From Scortum barcoo (taxonomy: Eukaryota > Chordata > Actinopteri > Centrarchiformes > Terapontidae), in the NCBI GenBank assembly GCA_023238725.1, contig CM041552.1:14795147-14859146 (forward strand): a stretch of 64,000 nt of DNA, read 5' to 3'. Shown here in pieces: positions 48,089 to 60,900 of this stretch. The stretch's first letter is position 1; the number at the start of each line of letters is the position of its first letter. A program made the position numbers and the translations under genes. The notes beneath the pieces were generated by a model that saw nothing but the letters and a program-made list of their open reading frames with translations, was not told the origin of the DNA and ran no database searches.

Positions 48089-48900
48089 TCAAGCCAGCTT
48101 CAGAGTGCTGATGGGGAAGGAGGGCATGGTCACCATCGTCACAGGGTTGAGCACCGTCTGTCCCACCAGCTGTGGATGGTGAGTCACCATCTGGGTGCTC
48201 ACCGCTGTCTGCTTGCCGACGATGGCGGCGGCCGGCTGGCTGGGTGCGGTGCCGTTCACCTGAGGGTGGGCGTGGTTTATGGTGTGGGTGATGTGGCCAA
48301 CCATGGCTGGCTGCGTGACGGCCACCTGTTGGGGGTAGAGGGCAGGTAGATGCTGGCTCAGGTGAGCCACCGGGTGCACAGTGATGTGGCCGACGATGGG
48401 CTGGTGGCTGGGAGCTAACTGGACCGAGCTGGTGGTGGTGGAGGGAGCCAGGTGGGCGATGTGTTTGGGACCCCCTCCCTGGATAACGTGGTTGACTGCC
48501 TGTATGACTGAAGGGTGGGACACTGAAGCGTGGGCAATAACTGTGGGGTGTAGGCTGGGCATGGGCACCATCTGTGTCTGGGTGGGGATCAGAGGCTGAG
48601 TGGGGGTGGTGGGAGTGCTGGATGTTGTGGGTGGGGCCGGAGGCTTGGACGCCGGCTCCGGAGGAGCTGTCGGGAGAGTCTGGAGCTGAGGCTGGTGCTG
48701 AGGGGCTTTGTGCTGGATGGAGATATGTTGGGTGATGAAGGAGGTAGTGGCGGCGGAGGCGGTGGTGGGTGTCAGCGTTGGGGTCTGAGCGGGTGTTGCA
48801 GTCTTGTGCAGCTCAGGTTTCATGGTTTGAGGCACGGCGGGTAAGGCAGCTCTCTGCGCGGTCTCATCTTCGAGGTCATCGTCCATAATGTCTTCACCCT
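48089..48900 (-). CDS. mnt: mnt exon 6 (C-terminal region, stop)
   Basis: Acceptor ttgcag|AGGGTG on the minus strand. It encodes EGEDIMDDDLEDET, long Pro/Thr/Gln/His-rich segments and the conserved blocks KHIAHLAPS, QLAPSHQPIVGHITVHP and HHPQLVGQTVLNPVTMVTMP, ending TGA. Confidence 0.96.
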
Positions 48901-51900
48901 CTGCAACAGACGAGGATTGACTCAGTTATTTAGTGAGTAATTTAATTTCACAAACACCTTCATGGTTGGAGCTGTTGCCTGTTCACACGACCTACCTGAG
49001 GCAGTGGAGGTTGAGGCCTGGTCCTCCTCTGGCTGCACCGTCTGCCGAAGGACACGATCGATCTCCATCACGTCCATCCACTGGCTTAGCTCGTTCTTCA
49101 GCTCTGCTAATCGCTGCTGCGTGGCTATCTTCTCCCTGGCCAGACGCTCCATGTCGTGCTCGTACTCCTTTTCTTTCCGCTTCAGAGTCTGAAAGGAGAA
49201 AGGAGAGTTTTGTTAGTTTGTAAAATCGTTGCCAACAGTTAACATGCACCTTGATACCAGTTCATTAGGTTGTGTTGTTTGAGGCCTTAGTTGTGGTTTT
49301 GTATTAAACTTTCTGTGAGTATTTCTATTATACTATTCTTTATACTTGTACTCCACTATAAATATTGCCCTATTTACACCACTAAATTTATATAAGTTGT
49401 GTTATTTTGCAGATTAGTAATACAAAATATAATCAAGGAATAAATTATGATGTATTGTCAGCCACAATACATGTTGATGTTTAAAATTCAGCCTACAACA
49501 ACTGGTGTAGAAACTGTGTCTATGACCCAACATTAATGCGGCTGATTAATAAGGAATAGGTCTAACATATGATGATTTAAAAATAAACCCGTGACCAGCG
49601 CCTGCATGCAGGGAGCAACATAAGAGCTACAGGAGCAGGAGGGAAGGAGGAGATGGAGGAGGAGATGAGTATGGAAAGTAGGAGGTGCTTCCAGGCAGTG
49701 GCTCTCTGTGACCTAATTTCCCTTCACCCGTCAGCTGACACAAGGCGAAACCACACAAACTGAGCTGGACTTCCCCCCCTCTGCACGGCAACAGCAGGAA
49801 AAGTTCAATAACACACGAAAACTACAACAAACAAATGGCGACACACTGCGAGAACAATGCAAACACACAGATAAACTATTATAATCCCAAATAAATAACT
49901 GCCGACTTCATTTGGCTGAGGTCACACAGACAGGACAGAGTTTAGATTGGTGTTGTGAAATTGAACACCTGACATAATTTATTCCAGGCCGAGCTTAGCT
50001 GAAACTGTCCGACACACACTCTGGCTTCGTGGCTCAGAGAGGTGACACTGTGTGAAATCTGCTACCAGCAACCTGATGAGTCAGGATCATAAAACCATTT
50101 CCCCAAAGGGTGGACATCCTGATAGTGTTCACGCCACCGTGTACGTGTGAGTGAGTTCATGTGAGACCACAGTGTCTGTCGCACTGTAGCTGGACGTAAG
50201 GAGATTTACATCAGGGTGCGTGTGTACAATATATACGTGTACATAAATAGCAAAAGGGAGCAAACGGCGGGCCTTGTGTAATTCGGCACCTGTCTCTAAT
50301 CCAGGATTAGAACTGCACGGGCCAAGCAGTCTGTGCTTGGGCTGCGTACCACTGACTGGAGGTGTTTTCAGGCAATCACACACACACACACAGAAAAACA
50401 AACTCAGGGGACGTCCAGTTCACGTTTTAGTTTGGCAAAAGGAGAGATGTGACAAGAACACAGTTAAGCAGTTAAATCCACATAAATGAGCAGTTTTATG
50501 TGGTTATTAAGGTGAAGAAACTGCAGTTATAGGCCATCTCAAAAGTCTCATCCTGGCTTTTGAAAAATCAGACATGAACATTTCTACAAAAAACAGAACT
50601 AACTATATTATTGTTGCTGTTATTTCTGACTAACGTACTGCCAACTTGTTCTATGTATAGCGTATTTACAAGTAACTTATTGATGGCGTGGTGTGATCTT
50701 CTTCCGTGCTGCATGGCTGACATGTCGGGGGAATGATGTCAGCATTTTATCAAGCAGGGGAAATCATGTCTCAATTCTTATTACTGCTCTGTATGTCCAT
50801 GCTGTTCCCTGTTGTGTGGCTTCTTCACTTTCTTAATGTTGGCTCATTTCTGTTGCCGTCTTTATGGTGCCTTGTTGTCTTTTGTATATAAATTTTAACC
50901 GCCACCTTGTTGGTCTCAAAAGATCTTGCTCAGATCTTGCTGTTATTTGTTGGCCGACATGTACACACATAGCAAAATATAAAATATCTGCTGTGAAACT
51001 AATATCAGCCCGGCAGATATATGGGTCTAGTTAAATCGTTTCCAAACATGAACCACCAGCAAATTATAATATAAACTGGCTTGTATATCTCATTATATCT
51101 CATTACTTGTGTTTGACAATGGTTGAATGCTTCTGAAAAAACAAAAGAATCCAACTGCATCATCTTGCAGTCATAAACACGTCGTTTAAACAATAAAGTT
51201 ATTGAATTGGAATTGCCTTTTAAAGCATGAAACTGAATAAATCTGACACTGAGGATATAAAGAGGCAGACTAATAATATACCCCTCTTATTAAATGACTA
51301 CTACACACTCAAAAACATCTGGACACAGATGTGTATTTCCTGCCATTACAGCCACTCTCTGTAAGTGTTAACTGCATCCTCGGTCTCAACACATGATATA
51401 CTGAAATGCCCCTATCTTTGGTTGTCATGGAAACAGCTGAAAACCCTCTTTAAGGTTTTCTCAGTGACCCGAAAGACCACGCACTCCTTCAGTTGCAAAA
51501 AGACGCTATTTATTCTCTATCTGTTTAGTCTCAGAGAGGATTGTCAGTGGGGCAGAATTAAGTGGCATAAAGACAGGACAGAATATGTGACACGTGGACT
51601 GAAAAGGGGCTGTCTGCCTCCCTTTTACCCTCATGTGTTAGCAGGCAAGCTTTTGTGAGTGGCGCCACAACTGTGCATGCCATAAACTATGACTCATGGA
51701 GAGAGAAAACACTCCACAAACACCAAAACCCACTGAACTCTCCTTGTTACAGTTCTGATGGTGGTCAGAGTTTGCCTCTTTAGAAACAACCAGTTTGAGA
51801 TCGGCCGTGTAAACCTGATAACCGAGTCCGCCGCCACAGATGGATCCCACATCACCCTGTTAATCATGTCACCAGGTTGGTAGGACACAAGGTGCCAAGT

Positions 51901-54900
51901 ACCTTTTGTTTGTTTGCACATGGCCGCACCCCCTGAGCCTCTGAGCCTCCTCCTCCCAGAGAGATGAGGCCCCACCTCTGCGTTGTTTGCATGTGAAAAT
52001 CTAGATCAGTGCAGGGCTAGGCTGCATTGTGTGTGTGTATGTGTGTGTGTATCTGTGTGTGTGTGTAGGTCTGTAAGGTAAACACTGCTCAAGCGCCGTC
52101 ACAAGCAATGCGAGTGCTGAGCACATGGCCCCACAGAGAACGGGAGGGGGAGGGCGGCAGATAGCGGGGGATTGAAAGAGAGCAATACAAGCTGTACTCA
52201 CTGACTCACTTTTGCAGCAGACGGCACAAGGCTGAGTTTTCTTAAAGGGCCAGGAGCGCAGGAGGCCACGTTGCAGACATGCTGCTCAGCCTGGGAGACT
52301 GATCAGGCCTCTGCACGGAGGTCTTGTGACAGTGTGGTAACCATAAACCCTTGTCTTACTCTGCCTCCGAGCTGGAACACAGAACTTCATGTGGTGTCCG
52401 ACTTCAACAATAAAAGGCTTGTTTGTTGGGGGAAAAATACCTACTTTTGCATACCATTTCTTGTGTGCAAGCTTGTGCTGGTCATAACTGACCTAATTAC
52501 CTCATTGTGGTGACGGACTGGTCATCAATAGTCCACACCATACTCCACTACATGAGCTTATATAATTGGGTTGGGGTACTCTGCTATATAGCAACCAGGC
52601 TGAACCACCACAAAAATCTGAATTTTTCACAAGACAGACCGGATCTATAACACAGCAAATGTAACAGTTGTTGGGTTTGACTGTTGTCTGGACTGACTGA
52701 AGAGTCACAAAGACTGAAGCTGAGACTTAAAGAGTCCTTGACATATTAAAGAGCTGTGACCTTGACCGCAGAGGAAGACTGATTATGTTTAATGCTCAAG
52801 GCTGAACGAATGAGAAAATGTCAAAGCAATCAGTGCAACTTTTAAGCTTCTGAGAAAATAAGCCATTATGTGCACAATGAAATGTCATTTACTTGCAGTG
52901 CTGAATACATTTAAAAACACATCCACCTTCCTCCACCCATATCCTCAAGCTTCTCCCCACCAGATGGCACAACATTTTTCAGACTGGCGTTTGGGGCAGA
53001 GGCAGCAGAGGAACAAGTTCAGTCAGCTTTGAGGGGGAAATGAAGCGCAAGGGGAGTAAACCGAGCCTTGTGTTTACCACTCCATGTTCCCTCCCTGCTG
53101 CTGGCAGCTAAGCCTGGTGGTACGGCGAATCCTGCCTGTTGCAGTGCTGGGCGGGGGCCCAGCACGGGGGGGTGACGTCACGCGGCTCAGGCTAGCCATG
53201 TGCTTGCTGCTCATGTGGCCTTAAAAGCTCAGAGAGGCAGGATGAAGGGAGGGAGCGGGAGGGGAGCCGAGGGGAGGAGCTCTAATGCATCAGAGCTTAT
53301 TTTACGGCCTCGGCTTTTGCAGCACCACTACAGGCTCAGGGGAAAGCCTTTGGGAACAAGATGTTTTCAAATATAGCTCTGTTAACTCAATCGAAAGGTA
53401 AAATGATCCATCTACATGTGATGTTTCTGGTGATGATTGCTGAGTCATTTGCACTTGACTGAAATGAGGAAGTGGAAGTTGAAGTATGTAGCGTTGGGCA
53501 AACCTGTGACTCTGTTGAGAACTGCTAAAAATCCAGCCACAATAGTCGCTATTGTAACTGCTCTCATTTCCAAATTAACACTTGAGATAGCAGGGGAGAT
53601 AAATCAAATGAAATGTGATGCCGAGCCGCTCCTGAGCTCAGTGTTGTTGTGTGCAGGCTGCCTGTCTGCTGCAGGCCCAGAGGAGGGCAAGGACGGGAGG
53701 GAGGGAGGGGGTAGCTTTCAGGGAGAGAGGTGTATGCAGGCAGGACACACGTCTGCACCACCCATGTCAAAATGGATGGGGTGTACACGTGTCTGGGAAG
53801 TTTTTTTTTTTTTTTTTTTTGGATGTGCATCACCTTCAAGTTCCCTACTTCTACTCCACCACCCTAAAGAAAACAAAAACAACCCCAATTAAGCCAATAA
53901 AAAAGCCGCCTTATACACATGGGTAAACTTACAAAAGCAGCTAAACTGATCTGACCTACAACAGATGACCTGTTATAGCATCACGTTTAAACTAAATGTT
54001 GCGTCTCACCAGACATGATGAGGCTGCATTTTTGAGGGAGGTGGGATCAGTTGGGTTTTTTTTCCTGTTCAGTCTGTTTGCTTCAAATCTATCTGTTGTC
54101 TGCCTCAGCTGCTGATAGGAGTAGAAGAGAGGCAGGTCAGTCTGCCAGTCGAACACAACACACCGAACACCGTGTTGCTTAATCACACAGAGCGGAGGGG
54201 GGAGGAGGAGGAGAGAGGGAGGGAGATTGGGTGACGAGCTCTGCACCCACGCTGTCCTAGTTTCCCTCGGTATCCACGCGCAGAGAGGAATAACCAAACT
54301 GCTGCTGCTTCATCAAATCAGCTGCACCACTGTCTTCTGCTCAATTTACATGAGAAAACCATATTTATATAATAATAAGAGATAAAATAACCAAATAAGT
54401 ACTTAGTTATGATATAGGTCTTGTATGAAACCCCACTCATGCTTGTAAATACAATAAAAACTAACAGAAAACTGGTGGACTGTGTACCTGGATCACGTCA
54501 ATATAATTAATGAAGCCACAGTGAACACTATAACAGTGCAGCCACAGTCAGAAAGAGTTAAACTAGGCCAGTGGTGGACCTTTGCACCAGCTGTTTACAA
54601 CCAGGATACTCTCACAATGCATGCGTGCCTCAAACACACGGTGAGTCAGTTGTGGACATGGCACACATTCCTCATAATAAAACGCAGAGTTGCTTCATGA
54701 TACAGGGCACAAATGGGGAAGCATCAGAGGTTCCTTAGTAAAGGAAGATCCAAAGGCAGACAAAGCAGAATAAGACTGAAAGCGTAAGTAAGAAATAATG
54801 TCGAGCTTTCCAAAAGGTCTAAAACTTCTTTGGTCGTACTATTGGTTGTAGGCCGAAGGACTACACAGTGTAAATAACAAAGAAACACACCCAGATATCA

Positions 54901-57900
54901 CCTTGTCTCCACATTCAGAACCAATTACATAAATCCTGATAATTACATCTGTGATCCCGCTTATACAACACTGCTTTGTTTTCTTTTCTTTTTTTTTTTT
55001 TAAACACATGTCCCTCCTCTTGTACCCGAAACACTTACTCATATTACACTGGCCCTTCTAAGGAAGGAGAATCCATTGTTCAGTAGTAATCACGAGTGTC
55101 AATAAACCTGTACAAACAAGTCTGAAAAGATTCACAAACATCTGCTGAATGCAGGACAAAAGCTGAAGCTTATAGACTGATAATAAACATTCAGTCACTC
55201 AGTCATAAGAGTACTTGTTTCAAACAGGAACGCAATGAATCCAACACAAATGGTTCAGTGCTTTAACTGCAAATCTTTTATGAGTTTATACCAGCATTAA
55301 ACGAACTAAAATGAAATAACCAGAGTTACTGCCCTGTAGTTATATACCTCCATCAAGCAGTCAAGTTGCAGTGTACCTCCATGTCTGTTCAGACTCATAA
55401 TATATGTAGAGAAGACACTGAAATTAATAAAAAGGTATTCAGTGCATTTTCCGGTTAAAGAAAAGCTATCACTATATCGACATGTATTATTCCAGTGAAT
55501 AATAATAAAAAGAAACTTGATGTCCACTTAGAGACTATTTTTAAAGAGCACAGAGGACTGATAGAGAGCTTCGTCACATGGCAACATGACAACTCAAAAA
55601 CATAAAAGAAAAAACATAACAACTAAAAAGAGAGCTAAGTTGTCTGAGCACTGCACCACCTCGTGTAGGGTCAGTGCTCCACCAGACACCTACATTTTAA
55701 AATCAGTGTCACAGTTCACATTTAGCTGCAACATTTGGTAGGTAAGTCAAACCTCAGAAACCAGCAGCATACCTGGATGTATCTCAGCGCACTTCTCAGC
55801 ACGCTCAGATTGGAGGTCTTCTTCTCGTCGATGTTGGGGATGTTCTTCTTCAGCGTCTCAAAGCACTCCTTCAAGTGCGCTCGTCTGACAGACACAAGAC
55901 ACAAACAGTGGATTTGAGAGGGCAGAAATGGCAGAGCCACATTTAGTTTGATCAAGCTTGTCATTAAAATTAAAATTGCAACAAATAAGCAAAGGCATTA
56001 GTTAAGGTCAGAGACTGTTTTAATCTGTGGTACAGAAGCCAACACACGATTATATATATATTAAATGGTACAAATAACCTCAGATCTCCCTCTCTTTAAG
56101 GAAGCCCTATGGTAGACAGGTTGAACCCACCTGTTTTTCTCAAGCTTGTTATGCACCTCTCTTGTGCCTGCCCTGTAAGAGCACAAAAGAGAGCACAGTA
56201 AGAATTTGGCGTCCAAAAGGGCAATGTGACAATGATGATCAAAATCAACCAAACAGGAGTTTTTTTGCTTTGTTGCTTGCAGGTAGTTTACTGATAATAT
56301 TCTGTCGTGCATGTCCAATTTAAAGTAGAAACGTATGTCAAGTAACACCTTCACAATAGCTATATTTTGCTTGTTTTTTCTGTCAATACAAGGCTGTAGC
56401 TCAGAAGTACTGAAGGATATTTTGTAGACATATTTATTGATTGATCAATCAAAAACATCAGTTTCAGGCCTATTTTAATGATAATGTAAACAAGTGAGAA
56501 TGTTTAGACTGACCCTCCAGGCCTCTTCTTGTTGTCTAGGTGGCGGCTGTCATCAGGAGGACTCCCCCGGCTGATGGGGCCGTTCTGTAGAGGCGCCTGC
56601 TGGAACACAGGGCCAGACTGGGGGACCAAGGCGTGTTGCTGCGGGGGTGAGACGATGGAACCAGGATAACGCTGAACCAGCTGCTGGTGGGTCTGTTGCT
56701 GTAGCTTTGTAGTGTTAGTTTGAGCAATGAGCTGCGGGTGGTGGTGGTGGTTCTGGATCATCTGCTTGTGGTTGGAGGTCAGTACAGAGGTTGGGGGGTC
56801 AGGTTTGGGAGAGCGTGGCAGGGTGGCAGCAGGGGGCAGTGGGGCGGCCAGAGGGGAGAGCGTGGCAACAGGCAGAGTGGGTGAGCCTGCAGGGTTGGGG
56901 GTGACCACGGGGATGGGGATGACAGTGATGGGCATGGAGGGGGGAGGCAGAGAGGGTGGTATGGGCACTGGGCGGAGTTCCTCTGCTTTAGAAACATTGT
57001 TGATGTGGATTGTGGAGTTATAGTTCACATCAGAGTGCCTCAGCTCTACCAAGAGCTCCAGACGCTGCTTCTCCTTCAGCTCATCCTCTGTGGATGAAAC
57101 AAGCAGGGTTGACACAGTTTCACACACACTTCAGGCACTAAAAATATGAATTCACTTTGGGTGTTCAATTATAAAAAAACAATCAATTACACATAACGAA
57201 AACTGTGACCATCGGTAAGAGGCGTATGTGAGAGGGAATAAAATAGGTCTATTTTAGCTGTGACTGGCATTCACTGAATATAAACCAACAACTGGCAAAA
57301 TAAAAACATAATGCACAAAAACAAACGGCCTGATGCCTTCTACATCCGTCCTCATTACTCCAATTATAATTTTTTCAAAAATTGTTCAAGCTTTACAACT
57401 GTTTACTACAGATATGAATACTGGACTTCATTACACAGAACTAATTTAAGGTGATATGAAAGGTTCACAGCAGCTTTCTGTTTATCGACACAGGAGTAAT
57501 GCCTAAATAAATGATTAAAAAAATATCTTACAGCAACAGCAATGAGTGCTCCATAATTAGGAGGTAGTTTGTACGTAACTGCTCATTTTCATGTGATCAC
57601 ATTCTGTGGTGAAGTGGTGACCACAACCAGAGTTAAATAGAGAAAAAGAAAGCAGTCTCAATTAGGACTTAGTCGGAATGAAAGCTCTTCTTTGTAACAG
57701 GCTTAAAAGTATTGTGTATTTTTACATTTACAAAATCCTGCCAAGCTTCAAGCACACTCTAAAAGAAGGTTGTTGCTCTAATGGAGGCATGTCTGCCTGA
57801 AATGTAACACAGGGAACCTTTAACCAAGATGCGTGTCTGACAGTTACTTTTGTAAAAAGGTATCTCAGAGCATGTTAGCAGCATCAGGGACACAACACGC

Positions 57901-60900
57901 TGCATGTTGCGAGGAGAAAAATAAAAATACATTTGAGAGATTAACTATGCTGCACTATGTAGTAATAATATTAAACTAATAAGTTTAATAAACATTTCTA
58001 AAACTATAGTGATTTCTATCTAAAACTAGTACATGATTTCCTTCATGAGAGTAGGCCTTAATGTTTTATCTGCTTTGAAAATGACACTAATTGTTTCTAA
58101 TTGTTGTGTAACTGTTTACTAATTTGTCACTTGGGTTCAGTTTTGTGAAAAGGTTTTTTGTGTAAAGGGATACTTGGATACTATTACAATCTAACAAAAT
58201 TATATTTGTCCAGCAGTTAGGGGTTCAAAGTTCAGGGATATTATGGCCCTACTTAAACACACATAGACATGCACACAAACAAAGCTTTCACTGAGGCTTG
58301 GCCCATATATTACAAAATAAAAAGCTGCAACTTATATTATGTGACGCGACACAGATACATGTTCATGTTTTTTTTTTTCTTCATCTTTTTTGTTCATACA
58401 CAAAGATTTGTGAGGACAGTGATGCAGCTTTGTGCTTCCACTGTAAAAAAATAAATAAATAAAATCATGTGAAAGAGAAATGAGATGTTTACAGCTCTAT
58501 ATGACCCTGGAAAGCAATTTAATGGCATCATATTTAACAGTGATACGTATCACTCATTTTTTCAGAAATATGTTACGTTACTCTAAAAAAATCTCTTCTT
58601 GGAAGTGAAAAAAGTAGAAAAGAACAAAATGTTCTGGTTACAGTGCTTAGCCAGCTTTCATAAGATGTTGCCTGCCCTGTTTTGAGGGACCGATAATTTA
58701 GTATTGTGGTGCCGACTGGAACTAGACTAAGGAGTGTCTTATCTGAGAGAAAACCTACAAAACACTCGGAAAAACAAGAGGGTTTTCCATTGACATTATA
58801 TAACTGCAGCAGCACATTGGAAACACTGGCCTACTTTTCTCCACACAGTGACCTGCTCTACAGTAGCAGAGAGGGAGGAGGTGATGGGGGGGGACTCTGC
58901 TCTCCCAATGCAGCATGGCGGGAGGAGCTGTGAGAGGGAGGAAAAAGGAGCTCTCACTCTGAGCCTTTCTGAGTATCAGAAATCTCTGTCAAACTAAAAG
59001 GTAGAAACAGTCTTTTCACACAGATCTCTTATATGGAAAATTGTCCAAACATGACACACCTTTACAGATAGAGAAAATGTGAGAGAAAATGTGCTTTAAT
59101 ATTCAACACAACCCTACACAGCACAGGAACTAAGGTGTAGCATTACAAGGTGAGCTTGTTTACTGCAACATGTCTAAACTGTCAAGTTTATCCTGTCATT
59201 AACATGGACGAGTTGAATTGAATTCTGAGCTGAGCCAATTTCAGGCCTTTTATAAAAGTAGTTTAGCCTGTGCAGCTTGAAGATCAAATCAGGAGCTACA
59301 AAAGGATGTTGATGGTGTTGGTGCAGTGCTTACAACTACAACTGCACACAAGGTCATTGTAAGCATGTGCTTGAATTTACAGGAAATGCGGCTGTTTTAA
59401 TTGTTGCTAATGCCTAAGTAGGCCGCCTGGCAGACCACAACATGTAAAATTAGCAGTGTTTACAGATTGCAGCCCATGTGCGAAAGGTACGTAATGCAGT
59501 CCTTCCAGAAAAATGCAGTTTTTTTGTGATTGTTGCAGGGCAAAAATCCTTGATTATGCGGCATGTTTTCTTTAAAAATATGCGATGGAATATGCGGGAT
59601 ATTTATGCAATTTTATGCGATGAAACTGCGAGAATTTGCAAAAATTGCGAGAACTTGCAAAAACTGCGGTTTGATGAATAATAAAAAAAAAGTGATTTCC
59701 CCAACACTCTGTTGTCACTAGGCTACTACCTTAATGTAAAGAGTCATTTCTGAATGACTTCCTATGATAAGCAAGCATACTACATCACAGAAAGTGCTGG
59801 AATAATTAAGTTCTCATCTTGTTTTATTTCAGACCTTAATAAACACATGGCTCAAACTTACAAAACGTTGATGAGTCAAACAAGTTCCGTAGCTTTACAA
59901 AAAGAATGATTTATTATTATTATTTTTGTTGGTAAATGAGACTGATTTGCTGACGTCATCATGTCTTCTTCGCGGGGTTTGCAACTTTCTGATGACGTCA
60001 CTTCATAACGTTCCCAAGGCAACAGGAGGAAAATGGCTGCTCTTGTGTGACGTAAACGCAACATTTTTCAACTTTCTGCGAAGATATATGTGACTTTTTA
60101 CAACGAAAATGTGGGATTATGAAATCATGCGTAAGCCCCGCATATTTAGCGCAAGCATTTTGCGCGGAAATCGGCGATTTATGCGTGCAAAAGTCTTTGA
60201 AAAAATGCGGCCACATAAATGTGCGGACTTTTGGCTGATTATGCGTTGAATTATGCGATCGCATAATCGCGTTTTTCTGGAGGGACTGGTAATGCGTTCA
60301 TGGTAGTAGAAACTCTACATATGCTGTTAATACAGAGGAACACCATTGCAGCTCTCAGCTTTCTTTAACTTTACTCACAAACCAAGAAGACTTTTGAAAA
60401 GTTTACACATTTTCTAGGTAACAGTGGCTAGTTACATATTTTTCAGTGGGTGCCATGTTGAAGAGAAGAGCTTGTTTACATTAATGTCTTTTTCCTCTAA
60501 TGTCTTTTTCCTTTTTCCTCTGTCTTTTTAGCTACAATAAATGATCAATATGGTCATATTCAACTACCCAACCCTTTTCAATGAGCAAGGTCATTTACAC
60601 CCTTTATACTGTCCATAATGTGGTGTAGTTATACGGTATATAGCATATTACAGACTGGTTATACCCAGTCGTTAGCTGTGTCCAATTTAATAGTACAAAC
60701 TAACTAATTCGGTTAAGTGAGTTTGATAGAGGACTAAAGGAACCAGAAAACATTCATGTTTGAGAAGCAGAAATCTGAGGGTTTTTTTTCCTTAAAAAAA
60801 CTAAAAACAATTAATCTATTATCAAAATAGTTGGTGATTAATTCAATAGTTAACAACTCATCAACTAATAGCCTATGTCTGCATGTTCCACGTTTTTACC

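Larger units (their letters stand above)
49189..55772. other. mnt: mnt intron 5 (6.6 kb): no coding exon recognised
   Basis: It holds purine-rich stretches near 49631-49684 and 54190-54225, a GT-rich stretch near 52028-52066, a poly-T at 53801-53820, and a GC-rich promoter-like island at about 53090-53400 (separate entry). Otherwise nothing stands out. Confidence 0.6.
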
